A stretch of 64,000 nucleotides of DNA from Hypericum androsaemum (Eukaryota; Streptophyta; Magnoliopsida; Malpighiales; Hypericaceae): assembly GCA_963995505.1 (NCBI GenBank), contig OZ023197.1:6046121-6110120 (forward strand). Reading direction: 5' to 3'. Positions within the stretch are counted from its first letter, which is position 1. Each line of letters starts with the position of its first letter. Shown here one piece after another: positions 29,130 to 40,873 of the stretch. A program made the position numbers and the translations under genes. A model generated the notes under the pieces. That model had not been told where the DNA came from and searched no databases. It saw only the letters and a program-made list of their open reading frames with translations.

Positions 29130-30904
29130 TCGGGGAGAAGAAGAAGCTGAGAGAAAACGGGTCAGGAGAAAGGAAAACGGGTCTCCGCTACTAAGATTAC
29201 AAAGGGGAAAAGAGAAGTTTTGGGCTTGATGTCCATACTTGGGCCTTTGATTTTTGGGCTTCGTCTTCTAATAAAGAGACCAACACGTAAAGATAAAAAA
29301 TTATAATTTTATTTAGCATCTGACTTCCATCTTATCATGTTTCTAACTACATTGGTGTTTTATGAAATAATTAAATTATAAATTGAGTAATCAAAACCTT
29401 CAATATAATTTATTTTTGTTAACCCTAAAATAAGATGGTTGCATTAAATGCATGGTATCAAATTGATTCCAGCATGAGTTCACAAGCATGACCCTTTGTA
29501 ATTTTGTGCGTCTTTGTTGTAGATTTCAAAGTATTGCTAACAATACCACTAGGAGTTGGGCGTTAAAATTTAACTATGCATCTTCAGAAACTCTCTAAAG
29601 AGAAAGTTATCCTTTTTCTATTTTGTATTCTGCAATAGAATTATAGAGAAACAACAAAGAACATGTAAGTCCCACATTTAGTGTTCTCGATTAATGCTGT
29701 AAACAAACTCCGGTTGGTAGTTTCTGCTTGCCAGTAGCACTTTTAATTTTATTATAATAAAGAAAATACCTTTTTAGGTGGTTCAGTATATGACGTGAAA
29801 ATATCAAAATTACCATTCCCCAACCTCCACATTTACACCCTCCCGTCATCCAGGAGACTAAAACGGTGACGAATCCCTTGCGGGGAGGGTATTTCCAGGG
29901 GCCGGTGACGGCGCCGTTAGAGGCCGCCTCTGCCTGCACCTGAAAGTTCGGGCAAGGGGAGCTCCTTACCGACAAGGTCACTGGCGCCAACTTCAACGTG
30001 TGCGTGCCCACGGGAGGAAGTTCAACCTCCTTGCCATGTGGGACCCTCAGATCTCTGCGTGCAAGATGCTTGGGTGAAGTGATGGAGCGACATGGTGCCA
30101 TAAACACGGAAAGGAGGAGATTGTTTTTTTTTCTTTTGGACTATTTGGATAGTGTAATTAAATATGTAAGAGAATATTTTATTCATGTACAGCTTAAAAA
30201 AAAGACAATAAATGATATATTTTGTAGATTTTGAAATAGAACGGTACTCGGATCGCGCGTACGTCTTTGCTAGTTTTGATTATATAAAGAGGGTTTTGAG
30301 TTCGAAGTTCAAGGATGGAGCACACATCATCGGGAGAGTCAAAATTTACCACGGAGTTGATAAAAAAAGTTATTCCATGAATCCCCAAAATGAAACTAAA
30401 GTATGAAGTCTCGTTCTACCAAAAAATTTATAAATACTTGTTATTACTTTGACATTTTTATTCGGAAGGAAATAATTTTGGAAAGAGTATAGATGCATTT
30501 AAACTAAGTAACTGAGTATTCATAATATTAAAAGGTACTTAGATATCTTAGACCGAAAAGAGAAACAATGGAGAGAACAACAGAAGTAATGTCAACTTTT
30601 CATTAGGATTCAATAAATAGACACCTTAATGACGACGTCCGCTATTTTCTAACATACTTAATATTTAAAATTGGAATATGTGAACTTTATTTATATAGAG
30701 TATTTTTTGTTGATTTGATTCTCAATAGTTACAAGGCACATTATATTAAAAAAATTATTATAAATTTTTTATCAAACTATTAAGAGAAAAGTACAAAATG
30801 GTACCCGGTGTTTGGCTAAAAGAAACTAATGTCTCCAAAGCAAACAGGACAAACCAGAGAATCGAAAGTCATCCAAAGCTACCTGTCCGGACTTCTCTAA
30901 TACA
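29130..30904. other. Intergenic stretch, nothing firmly recognised
   Basis: Mostly AT-rich. A GC-richer patch at about 29860-30110 has an open minus-strand frame without a family I can name. The part from 30790 to 30920 is the target region of the LINE that follows, ending in the left target duplication. Confidence 0.35.
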
Positions 30905-30920
30905 AGAGAACAAAAGTCTA
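30905..30920. repeat. Left target-site duplication of the LINE
   Basis: AGAGAACAAAAGTCTA is repeated exactly at 39017-39032, just after the LINE's A-rich tail. Sixteen bases is a normal length for target-primed reverse transcription. Confidence 0.85.
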
Positions 30921-31080
30921 TGCCACTTAAGCTAAAGATGACATTTTCTCTGACTTGAGTCCCATTACCGCTCGGAGGCCACTTCGGCCCGCCTCCGGCG
31001 AGCAAAATAGCCCCAAAAAACAATGAGTTTACAACAGGAAAAGAACCGCTCCACCACTAGTAGCCAAGAGCATCTATTGA

Positions 31081-32066
31081 TAGGGATAGCAATGGATAGG
31101 GTAGGGTATTGATAGCACCCAACCTATACTCTAGTTTTTAGAGTTGGACTCATATTTTACCTTCGATCCTATATTAGACCCATATCATATCTTCCAGGAG
31201 ACCCAGGGTCTACAGGGTCTGCAAGATCCGACCATTTAACATTCTATTTTTTGATAATTACTTTACAAGATACTTTTATTATTTCAATATAATCCAAAGA
31301 AAAGATAAAGAAAAAAATCGAAGTCTATGTAATAAAATGAAAATCTCAAGTTAAAGTTGAGAGTAAACTATAAACAACCTTGTTCAAATAGATAATTGTT
31401 GACTACAACATAAAATAAAACACATACGACTACCTCGTCAATCAAAAATTAAAACTTATAAGTGTTCTTGCATAACATAAAGTTCCAACTTCAAAATAAT
31501 GTCTTTCTAAATTTCCAAGCGAGTTCTAAATAAGTATTCTTGATCATCTTCTTGCTCTTGTAATCAAACTCTTCTCGGTAATTTCTGCATCTAACCAAAA
31601 AATTTAATTACTTAATGAGTCATAATATTTATTATTTTCGAGATGGCAGTCCGACCGGTAGTTCGATCGATCAGACCGGTCAGACCACGAATCAGAAAGA
31701 TTCGCGGGTCAAAAAACATGGTCACAATGATAATATTTGACATTTCAATTAAAAAATCGTAATATATTAGATTTTTTTGTGTACGCTTATTCTTTTTACG
31801 GCTGTATTATAATTATCTTAGCAATATAATAAATATAGATCTAAGTAGGATCTAATTATAGTCTAACTATGGTAGGATCTAATTAATGGGTCTATGGGTA
31901 GGGTTTGGGTCTGGGTTTATATGGACCTTATCCAGACCCGGACCCTATCTAAATAGATAGAGTCAAACCCATACCCTACCTAAGACCCGTAGACTCGTAG
32001 ACCCTAAGATACATATGGTAGGGTAAAGGTCTGATCCACTTGGTCTTGGTCTTTTTGCCATCCCTA
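31081..32066. mobile_element. Non-autonomous hAT element in the LINE 5' region
   Basis: Ends are TAGGGATAGCAA and, complemented, TAGGGATGGCAA, a classic hAT terminus. The 8-bp duplication TCTATTGA is perfect at 31073-31080 and 32067-32074. It is 986 bp, AT-rich, with subterminal repeats of the GGGTAGGG/GGGTCTG type and no transposase. Confidence 0.93.
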
Positions 32067-32151
32067 TCTATTGACCACTGGAGATCACCAAGCTCATGCC
32101 ACTCCCACTGCACCCCCACTGGAGCCCCCTGCCGGCTGCTCTCCAATAAAC

Positions 32152-34017
32152 ATGGAAGGCCCAAAGCTACCGCCTCCCGGGAGCAATCCAGTTATTCCTA
32201 TGGCCTCTTTCTGGGACTAGCTAGTTAACAAAAAAGAAGAGGATCGAACTATCAATGAAAGGTGACCTCGTGGTGACCAAATTTGTGCGGTTCAAACATG
32301 CAGAAGAACCATCACTACCGCACCTCGTCGATGTACATCCGACTATTATAGCAGAACTGGCCCTCAAAAGGGAAAATTGCCTTGTGGTAAAGGTCCTCGG
32401 CAAGTTCCTCACCCATAAAATCATGCAAAAATCGTCTCCGCGGTCTGTGGCAGCCAAAAGGCCCCTTAAGCCTCGTCGACCTCCACAACGGGTACTACCT
32501 CGTACGCCTTCACCTTCAAGCTGATCAAGACCGCGTCCTCTCAGATGGACTGTGGACGGTGATGGGCCACTACCTAACAATCCAACGGTGGACACCAACT
32601 TTTAACCCTTCCAAATTGACCATCTCATCCACCATGGTATGGACAAGGCTCTCTGGACTCCCGATCATTTTCTATAATGAACAAGTGATCCTAGCCATCA
32701 CCCAAGTGCTCGGGAAGCCACTCAAGGTGGATGAAATAATGATGAACGCTCAATGTGGATGCTTTGCTCGGGTCAGCGTCGAGATTGACTTAAGCAAACC
32801 CCTCTCAGATGCTCTAATCGTCAACGACAGCCGAGTCCAAGTGAAGTATGAGGCCCTCCATATAATCTGCCTCCAGTGCAGGCGGTACAGGCACGTATCA
32901 GAATACTGCCCATGAAAGCTCTCCCCGACTATAGACCCTCCCTCACCCCCTATGGCGACCAACCGGGATATAGACCAACGAACCTGACTCCGACGATAGC
33001 ACAACAACCACAGGTGGCAGAACCCCTGACAGAACCTGCTCTGGGATCGTGGATGATGGTCACCAGAAGGGGTCATCGCCAACAAAGGATGGACTAGCCT
33101 CCCAGAAATGGAGGAAGCTGATTATCCACGCCGGAGGCCACCTCCGGCCCTACCACCACCATTGCTGGGCAGGGTGCACCAACGACGGACAAACCCACTG
33201 ACCCCAGCTCGAAAGTTATGGTGGGCACCGGCCGGGCAACGACGAGCATGGTAAAACCCACCACAAAAATTGCTGGTCCATCATATGCCTCCCGAGGCCC
33301 AAAAAGTCTCCAACGAGAATTTCCATTTCTGGATCAGCAAAGACCACTGGCTCTCCTCTGAATCTCTCTTACATGCCTATCTTATCTGTTGCTTTGACTG
33401 ACCAGTCTCAAGATAAAAGTTTTCCTTTATGGTGAACAACTCAAAAAGTGTATTTAGTTTTGCAGGGCCCAGGGACCATTATGGGATAAAGTCTGAACCA
33501 ATTAAGACTTTATCCAAGAAAGGTAAAGAAAAAGTCCAAGGAAATAAAGGGGAGAGGCGGGCCGAACCAAAAGTGTATCAAAATGGAATCCTATCAGATG
33601 ATGAGCCACCGCCCAAAATTAAGAAAAGAACACGCAATGGATGAAATGGATCCACAAAATTTGAATCCCATCAAGTCGCAGTGACAAAATCGGCCAAATA
33701 TTTAATCTCCACTATCAAGCAAGCCCAATACCATGGTCCATCCAACCTGCCCTGTGAAGCTCCTCCCGCTGAGCCCATTGAGCAAGAGGCCGAAGATGAA
33801 CTCGAGGAGGGGACTGGCCCAACATAGTTTAAGGCTGCTGGGGGGGCCCCCAACCCAGGCCTCTGGATCGTCTGCTATGGCCAACGAAGTTCAGCCATCC
33901 ACGACAGCCACTTTGGAGACAAGTGAGCCACGGAATAGGCCGATAGTGACTAAAGAGGCAGGAGCTCCCGAGTCTGGAACGGACATAGGCCCGGACGCGG
34001 TTGACATATTTCTCTGA
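32152..34017 (+). pseudogene. LINE ORF1 (DUF4283 and CCHC knuckle), degenerate
   Basis: The likely start is the ATG at 32152 (MEGPKLPPPGSNPV). After early stops, 32540-32915 reads through a DUF4283-like RNA-binding region: LWTVMGHYLTIQRWTP, then TMVWTRLSGLPIIFYNE and KPLKVDEIM. A knuckle IICLQCRRYRHVSEYCP follows, where the expected CCHC is C-x2-C(R)-x4-H-x4-C with one Cys replaced by Arg. A Pro- and Thr-rich tail with several frame changes continues to 34017. The family's ORF1 protein binds element RNA. The reading is clearly broken. Confidence 0.75.
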
Positions 34018-34119
34018 CGATCCACCTCACTATTTGCCCTCCTGAACTCTTTGAGCTTCTTCTTTTATTTTCTGTCCTTATTCATGTCCTTGTCTTTTCT
34101 TTACTATATTGAACCTCTC

Positions 34120-37100
34120 TATTATTTTCTGGAACTGTTGTGGTGCTGGTAGCCCCCAGTTCTTACAAGCCACGAGGAGTATGATTTAGCAGCACAAGCC
34201 AGTATTCTGGCTATCCTTGAGCAACAGATTTTGGGGAGTAAAGCTGATAAGGTTTGCCAATGCCTAGGCTTCTCTAACATCGAGCGCGTGGAGGCGTCTG
34301 GGTGTAGCGTAGGCATCTGGCTCCTTTGGAATAAACCCATAGTGTAGCTTACCATCAGGACTCGGGATACCCAGTTTATTCATGCTAGTATTAGCAGCCA
34401 TCAGGATACTTTATAGCTTACCGCGATCTACGCTAGCCCCAGAGCCACCGAGCGACAAGGGATGTGGGACCTCCTTATCGCCCTCAGTGCTACCATTGAT
34501 GACTCTTGGATTCTTTGAGGTGACTTCAATAATATCCAATCATTAAATGAGCGGCATGGGGGCTTAGGCGCTCTTTCAGACCAGGACAGGCGCTTCGCAG
34601 AGCACATTGATACCTTAGGCCTCATTGACCATGGGTTTCTGCGACCAAGGTTCACTTGGGCCTGCAGTAGGGAGAGCTCTACCCAGATCTCTGAGCGTCT
34701 TGATCGCGTCTTATGTAATGGGGATTGGTAGCTCGACTGGCCAGAGGCGATTGTCAGACACCTACTGTGAGTGGCCTCTGACCACTCCCCGATCCTCCTA
34801 GTGCTTTGGCCAAGCAAGGAGAGGAGTAGGAGGGAGAGGCCATTTCGCTTTTAGGCTGATTGGCTGCTTCACTCCGACTTCATGCCTTTCCTCGACACCA
34901 AGTGGCCAAACCCCTCCATGGCCAGTAGTACATTAGAGTCCCTTACTCTGGCTCTTTGTGAGTGGATCCGTGATGTTTTTGGGAGTATCTTTCAACATAA
35001 GGATATGTGCATTGCTAGACTTGAAGGTGTCCAGAGGTCTCTGGAGATAGGTGTTACACGGGGCCTTCTTTAGCTGGAGGACAGACTGCGTGTGGAGCTA
35101 GAGGGTATTCTTGATCAGGAGGAACTCCTTTGGATGTAGAAATTTAGGGAATAGTAGATTGCTGATGGAGACCATAACACTCGCTTCTTTCACACCTCGA
35201 CCATTGTCCGACGGCATAGAAACTGCATGTGCGGCCTCCTCTCCTCGAATGGCGAGTGGATCTGGGACCAGGATTCCCTTAGCTCTATGGATGTCAATCA
35301 TTTTTGGCATCTATACTCTGAGGAGGACCCGTCTAGACCACACTTTCCTTTTCGGAATGGCTTTCCCGTCTTGGAGGACAACATCCTGTCTGGACTGTGC
35401 AACCCAGTTTCTCGGGCTGAGATCCGCGAGGGACTCTTCCAGTTGGGGCTTTACAAATCCCTTGGTGAAGATGGCTACCACGCTGTATTCTTCCAGAGAA
35501 GCTGGGAGGTTGTTGGGAATTTAGTTTGTGCCCAAGTTCAGAAGTTCTTCTGCAGTGGTCGCCTTCCCCTGCACCTGAACATCACCTTGATCAAGCTTAT
35601 CCCTAAAGTCCCTACCCCTGAGTCCTTATCCTAATTTTGGCCCGTTAGCCTCTGTAGTATTCTTTATAAGATCATTACTAGGATTCTAGTGAGCAGGTTG
35701 AAGATCCTCCTTGATATTATGGTCAGTCCGACGCAGTCCAGCTTTGTCTCGGGCCGCTACATGTTTGACAACATAGTTATCCTTCGGGAGGTGGTTCATT
35801 CGATGCCCTAGAAGAGGGGTGAGACTAGTTGGATGGTTATTAAGCTTAACTTTGAGAAGGCTTATGATCGTCTCAGCTAGGGGTGAGCATTTAATCCGAT
35901 ATCTGATGTCCGAATCCGAATCTGAAATTTTTTTCGGATTCGGATTCAGATAATTTACTATTCGGATTTGGATTTGGATTATCCGAAGTTTTTAATTCGG
36001 ATTCAGATTCGGATTCGGATAACAAAAATAAGAGTTTGGATTATCCGAACTATCCAAACTATTGTTGAATTTTTTTTCTTATTTATTTTCCTAGTCCCAT
36101 AGTTAGATTTTTTTCCTTATTTTCATGGGCCGGTGGTTGAATATATTTTTTATGATGATGAGAAGGAACTACTAGTTGTGTTGAGACCCAAAAGAAAAGG
36201 ATCGAGTGTCTCTCGTCGAAGTTTTTGAAGTAATTGTATCTTTTTTTTTCAATGAGTTGTATTATTTCGGATAGTTCGGATTATCCGAATCCGAATCCGA
36301 AAAAAGTTCGGATATTCATATTCGGATAATTCACTGTTCGGATTCGGATTCGGATAGTAAAATATTCAGTTCGGATTTTCGGAAGTTCGGATAGTTAGGA
36401 TTCGGATAATCCGAATGCTCACTCCTAGTCTCAGCTGGGATTTTCTCCGTGAGACCCTCCTTCTGAGTAGCCTTCCCTTGACCTTTATCGATTAGATTAG
36501 ATTGTGTGTCTCGACTACTTTAATGCGGGTCCTGTGAAATAGGGGGAAGACAAAGGTCTTCTCTTCGACTCGTGGGATCCGCCAGGGTGACCCTATCTCT
36601 CCTTACCTTTTTATTCTCTGCATAGAGAGACTCTCGCATGCCATTGAGAAACTGGTATAGGAAGGTCGTTGGGTTCCTATCTGCCTAACGAGGCGCGCCC
36701 CCCGCTCTCCTAGCTGATGTTTGTCGATGACCTAATGATTCTGCGTGAGGCCTCTATTTCCCAGGCTATGATGGTTCGTGATCTCTTAGATACCTTCTGT
36801 AGAAGCTCGGGCCAGCGTGTGAGTCTGCCCAAGTATAATATCATGGTCTCCTCGAACATTGGATCTGAGCTTGCTCATCAGATCAGTGATGTTATGGGAA
36901 TCCCAGTGACTACGGATCTGGGCCAGTACTAATGGGCCCCTACCGACCTTAGACGGGGCCGCAGTCAGTCGTACCATTATGTGCTAGAGAAGTTTTGTGG
37001 CAAGATGGTAGGATGGAAGGCTAGATCCTTGAGCTGAGCAGGTCGTCTGACACTCGCTCGCTCACTCAGTTCTGTCACCATCCCTACCCATACGATGCAC

Positions 37101-38920
37101 AAACAGATTTATTGCCCGCTGGCATTTGCTGAGATATGAACCGCTATATTCGTGAGTTCATTTGGGGCTCTCACTAGGACCACCAGAGGATTCACCTTAT
37201 TGATTGGGATACTGTGTGCCTCCCTAAGGTGGAAGGAGGCCTTAGGCTCCAACCTATGAGAAAGGTTAATATGGTGACCTTTGCCAAGCTGCCCTGAAGA
37301 TTCCTCCAGTCCCAGGGCCCCCCTATGGGCGCATGTTCTGTTGGGCAAGTATGGCAGGGGCGAGCCATGGTTAAGGCCCAGCCTAGCCTTGCTCACGATT
37401 TTTGCTGAAATATAGATAATGACCTTCATACTTCCTTCTGGGATGACCCGTGGCTCTCTCCCTCTCCTCTCTAGAACTAACTTATTGGCAATCTCCCTAT
37501 TGAGGAGGCCGGGAAGAGGGTGGCAGAGTACTGATCCCCTGAGGATGGTTGGGATATTCCTCATTTGGAGGTTCTTCTGCCCCCACACATTATTGGTTCT
37601 CTGACTTTGACTCTTTTCACCAGCTTGGACAGACTCTCTCTCATGGGGCCTCACACAGGATGAACGATTTTTTACTCAGTCTCTGTATAGAGTTTTATAC
37701 AGGACTACAGAGTTGCAACCCACTAACCCGATCTGGACTCGGATCTGGACCATTCGGGCGCTGGAGAGGATTAGGTTTTTTATTTGATTGTTCTATCATT
37801 GCAGGCTGATGACAAATGCAGAAAGGACACCGAGGCACTTCACAGAGGATGATACTTGTCCGAGATGTGGTACTAAGTCTGAGTCTCTCATGCATATGCC
37901 TCATGATTACAGGTTCCCTAGGAAGATTTGGGCGTCCCTTCTGTCGCGACCGCCATAGAGCTTCTACACGGAGACGAATCACTGCAGATAGCTCTGGGCC
38001 AATATTTCAGACACCACCACTCCCACTGATGGACCGCCTTAGGCGATGACATTCGTGACAGTGTGTTGGTGGCTATGGCATTGGTGGAATGACTCTGCCT
38101 TCCGTCCAGGTACCATCTCGGGGCATCCCCCCTCCCTCATTACTTCTCAAGCACAGGAGTTTGCTTGTGTCCTGGCGGACCAGAATACTCTATTACCTCT
38201 ATTGCGTATCCAACAGGAGATCCTAATTGCTTGGCAGTGACCTGTGGAAGGCTTTGTCAAGCTTAATACTGATGGACCTTCGATGGGCAACCCAGGTCCT
38301 GCTGGGCTGGTGGTGTCATCCGTGACTCTAGAGGTTTTTGGGTATGCTGGTTTGCTAAGGGTATTGGAAGCTGCACCTCCTTGGCTGCAGAGCTTTGGGC
38401 CTTGGTCATCGGACTTGAGCTGAGGGTTCAAGTGGAGGTGGACTCCTCGCTGGCCATCTTATGCATTGGATATGTAGTTAACCGCGCCCACCCCTTGGCG
38501 ACCCTGATTTGCAGAGCGAGGGAGCTCCTAGCGAGGAGTTGGGAGATTGACATTCAACACACTTAGCGGGAGGGCAACTGCGTGGTGGATGCTCTCTCCA
38601 AGCATGCTTTAGAGATTTTGTATGATTATGTTGTTTCTGATACTCCTTTAGCTTCTTTCTTTGAGATATACCTCGATGATTTACGGGGTGTTAGCTTACC
38701 TCGATGTACCCGCTTGACCAAGGATGATATACGGGAATCAGACTTAGCGGTATCAACGTCAAGGTGGATCACTCTAACCTTGCCGAGGTGCTCTTTCTCT
38801 CTTGATGCAGGTTTTCCCAATAGATTTTTACCGCCAGAGGGTTTTACTGAGGCCGGCAGCCGCAACCTCGAAAGAGGGGACCCCACTTCTGAGACTGATG
38901 AGGTGCCTTTAACCCTCTAG
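34120..38920 (+). pseudogene. LINE ORF2 (endonuclease, RT, zf-RVT, RNase H) with many nonsense changes
   Basis: The endonuclease opens with IIFWNCCGAG (34120) and keeps GDFNNIQ (34520), RFTWACSRES and the SDHSPIL motif (34780). RT follows with IADGDHNTRFFHTS (35160), SLGEDGYHAVFFQ (35460), VIKLNFEKAYDRLSWDF (35850, split by a hAT element), [18 protein letters not shown] (36570) and MFVDDLMIL (36716), the catalytic box. zf-RVT (CPRCGTKSESLMHM, 37860) and RNase H (VKLNTDGPSMGNPGPAG, 38260; NCVVDALSKHAL, 38580) end the ORF. Many stops are TAG or TGA where Trp, Gln or Arg is expected, for example IL-stop-GDFN at 34516. Frameshifts are fewer than nonsense changes. Confidence 0.9.
35878..36427. mobile_element. 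Non-autonomous hAT element inside the LINE RT domain
   Basis: Ends are TAGGGGTGAGCATT and, complemented, TAGGAGTGAGCATT. The perfect 8-bp duplication GTCTCAGC is at 35870-35877 and 36428-36435. The 550-bp body is dense in TTCGGAT/ATCCGAA repeats in both orientations, the subterminal binding-site pattern of hAT elements. Removing it and one duplication restores the LINE reading EKAYDRLSWDF. Confidence 0.93.
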
Positions 38921-39383
38921 TTAGGAGTTCTTGTTACATTTTCTGACTTATATTGTATTCGAGTTTATTTTTCGTTTCTATATAAGGGTGTGACCCCACC
39001 TTTTTCACAAAAAAAGAGAGAACAAAAGTCTAATGCCCCACCACCGACACCGATGGATATAAGTGATAAATCGTAAAAGTTTTGAATTTTTTATTTTAAT
39101 CTCACAAGTAAGTTGTACGAATAAAAATTGTACGAATAGACAAACGCATATTATAGTAGTTAATTTTTTTAGGGAAAAGTCCACTTAAGTACCCTGTGAT
39201 ATCGCAAAAAATTAAGTCAGTACCCTTTAGTTTAAAACATGTCAATTGAGTCAAATTTATTCCAATTAACATCAATTAGAGGCCCGGGCCTGGACCCTCC
39301 GTGACCTGCCTGAGCGCTGCCCATCCATATGAACTTGCCACATCAGTAAACTCGGATGACATGGCGCCACGTAGAAAAGTCCA

Positions 39384-39468
39384 CTTCCTCTTCTCCCTCT
39401 TCCTCTTCCTCTTCCTCTTCCTCTTCTTCTTCTTCTTCTTCTTCTTCTTCTTCTTCTTCTTCCTCCTC
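39384..39468. repeat. (CTT)n/(CTTCCT)n microsatellite in the left MULE arm
   Basis: A pyrimidine tract of CTTCCT, then CTT repeats. A GAA/GGA tract at about 40200-40260 mirrors it in the right arm, so both belong to the inverted-repeat architecture. Confidence 0.9.
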
Positions 39469-39529
39469 CCAAAATCCAGGGCCGAGAGAAAAACCACACC
39501 CACGAACCCGTTTTATCTCCTTTAAAAAA

Positions 39530-39800
39530 ACCACGACGGTGCCACCAGCCTCAACAAGATGGAGGTCCTCCAGCCCGTTGCCAAGATGGTCATCAAACCC
39601 TTCTAGGACTCGCGGTCGGAGAGCTCGACGGGAACTGCCATAGTGGTTAGGATGTCGATGGCCTTGGCAGAGACCTTGTAGAGGGAGTCGGAGATGACGG
39701 TGGGGTGAGTCCCTGAGGAGAGGAGGGAGAGGCACTGACGGAGGAGAGTGCTGGCGATGACGACGATGGTGGTGGTGCGGTCGAAGTGGATGAGGTCCAA
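39530..39800. pseudogene. CCT-delta (TCP-1 subunit 4) exon pieces in opposite orientations
   Basis: On the plus strand, 39530-39590 reads HDGATSLNKMEVLQPVAKM, matching the conserved CCT4 segment NDGAT-LNKMEVLQPAAKM near the ATP-binding region. On the minus strand, 39800 back to 39606 reads DRTTTIVVIASTLLRQCL, then GTHPTVISDSLYKVSAKAID and ILTTMAVPVELSDRES, the segment that follows shortly after in CCT4 (DGTTTVVVIAGALL onward). The two neighbouring parts of one protein are thus joined head to head, with the intervening SQDAAAG part missing. CCT4 is a subunit of the cytosolic chaperonin that folds actin and tubulin. This copy cannot make a working subunit. Confidence 0.82.
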
Positions 39801-40208
39801 AAAATTACTGGAATTCAATGAAGGGATTTAAACCCTAATTTTCCTCCCGAAAACTCAGAATGTACGTTGAAAAAATAGATTTAATTAGAACCCTAATCTT
39901 CAAAGTAGTAAACTAGAATTCGATGAAGGGGTTTCTAAGAAAGGTTTGGACGAGCTCCCAAAAATTGCTGCCAGTAAGTTCCTCACCGGTGAGTCAGAGG
40001 TCGAGGACGGCGATCAGGTCGTGGCAGTCGCCAGCGACGAGGAAGAGGTGAGATCAGGAAGGCTCAGTGATGAGGAGGTCGCGGCAGTTATGAACGGGGA
40101 GAGAGAAGGGGCGGAGATGGCGGATCCGGAGGGGAAGGCGATTGGATCCCCGATTAATATATATATAGGTTTTTTTGTCCTCTCGGCCCTAGATTTTGGA
40201 AGGAGGAG

Positions 40209-40240
<32 letters not shown>

Positions 40241-40873
40241 GGGAGAGGGAGAAGAGAGAAAGAGAAGATCTACGTGGCGCCATGTCATCCGAGTTTGTTG
40301 ATGTGGCAAGTTCATATGGATGGGCAGCGTTCGGGCAGGTGAGGAAGGGTCCGGACAGCTGTCCGGGCCTCTAATTGATGTTAATTGGAATAAGTTTGAC
40401 TCAATTGACATATTTTAAACTACATAGTACTGAATTGATTTTTTGTAATACTACAGGATACTTAAGTGAACTTTTCTTATTTTTTTATATAGATTCGAAA
40501 AGTCTCGACTCTAGATAATATCCGCGAAAAAAATGTTGCTCCCAAGGCAACTACGTTATCTGGTTAAGTTGTACGAAACCTGAGCCTCTAAAGCCCAAAT
40601 ATAATCCCAACCAACCAGGTTCCCATAAAGGCAACCCCCGACCCAAGATGACAAGAATGCCCAAATCCCTATCGTCCTTTTCCGAGTCCCGAAGGATTCT
40701 ACAAAAAAAAAAGAGAGAATTTCTTTTGTAGAATCCTTTCTTTCTAATATTTCCACGAAATCTGAGCCTTTATTAATGTTAATTAATCCATTTTACCTCT
40801 CTCTCTTCGATTCGGCGTTTCTTGGACTCAGATCTGATGCTACGTCGCCGTTCTGTCTTTTTTGGGGTTACAG

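Larger units (their letters stand above)
30921..39016 (+). mobile_element. Near full-length LINE, interrupted by two hAT elements
   Basis: Bounded by 16-bp duplications (30905-30920 and 39017-39032) and ending in a short A-rich tail (CACAAAAAAAG). Without the two hAT insertions it is about 6.5 kb and holds a 5' UTR, ORF1 (DUF4283 plus zinc knuckle) and ORF2 (endonuclease, RT, zf-RVT, RNase H). Both ORFs carry many stops. Having the 5' end makes it more complete than the other LINE copies in the window. Confidence 0.9.
39172..40478. mobile_element. Pack-MULE carrying CCT-delta exon pieces
   Basis: Long TIRs (about 250 bp) share AAAAGT(C/T)CAC, ATTGAGTCAAA, AATTAACATCAATTAGAGGCCCGG and ATGACATGGCGCCACGTAGA blocks with their complements at 40260-40478. 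The 9-bp duplication ATTTTTTTA is at 39163-39171 and 40479-40487. The outermost two bases of the TIRs do not pair, so the exact tip may shift slightly. CTT/GAA microsatellites sit at the inner edges of both TIRs. No transposase is present. The interior holds rearranged fragments of a chaperonin gene. Confidence 0.85.

Noticed and set aside
29691..30107. Open minus-strand frame of 138 codons with Cys and Pro
   Set aside because: No family recognised, and composition changes midway from GC-rich to AT-rich without splice sites. Not supported as a gene.
39276..39735. Long poly-Glu, poly-Lys and poly-Ser reading frames on both strands
   Set aside because: They are translations of a CTT/GAA microsatellite inside a MULE arm, open in all frames because of the repeat.
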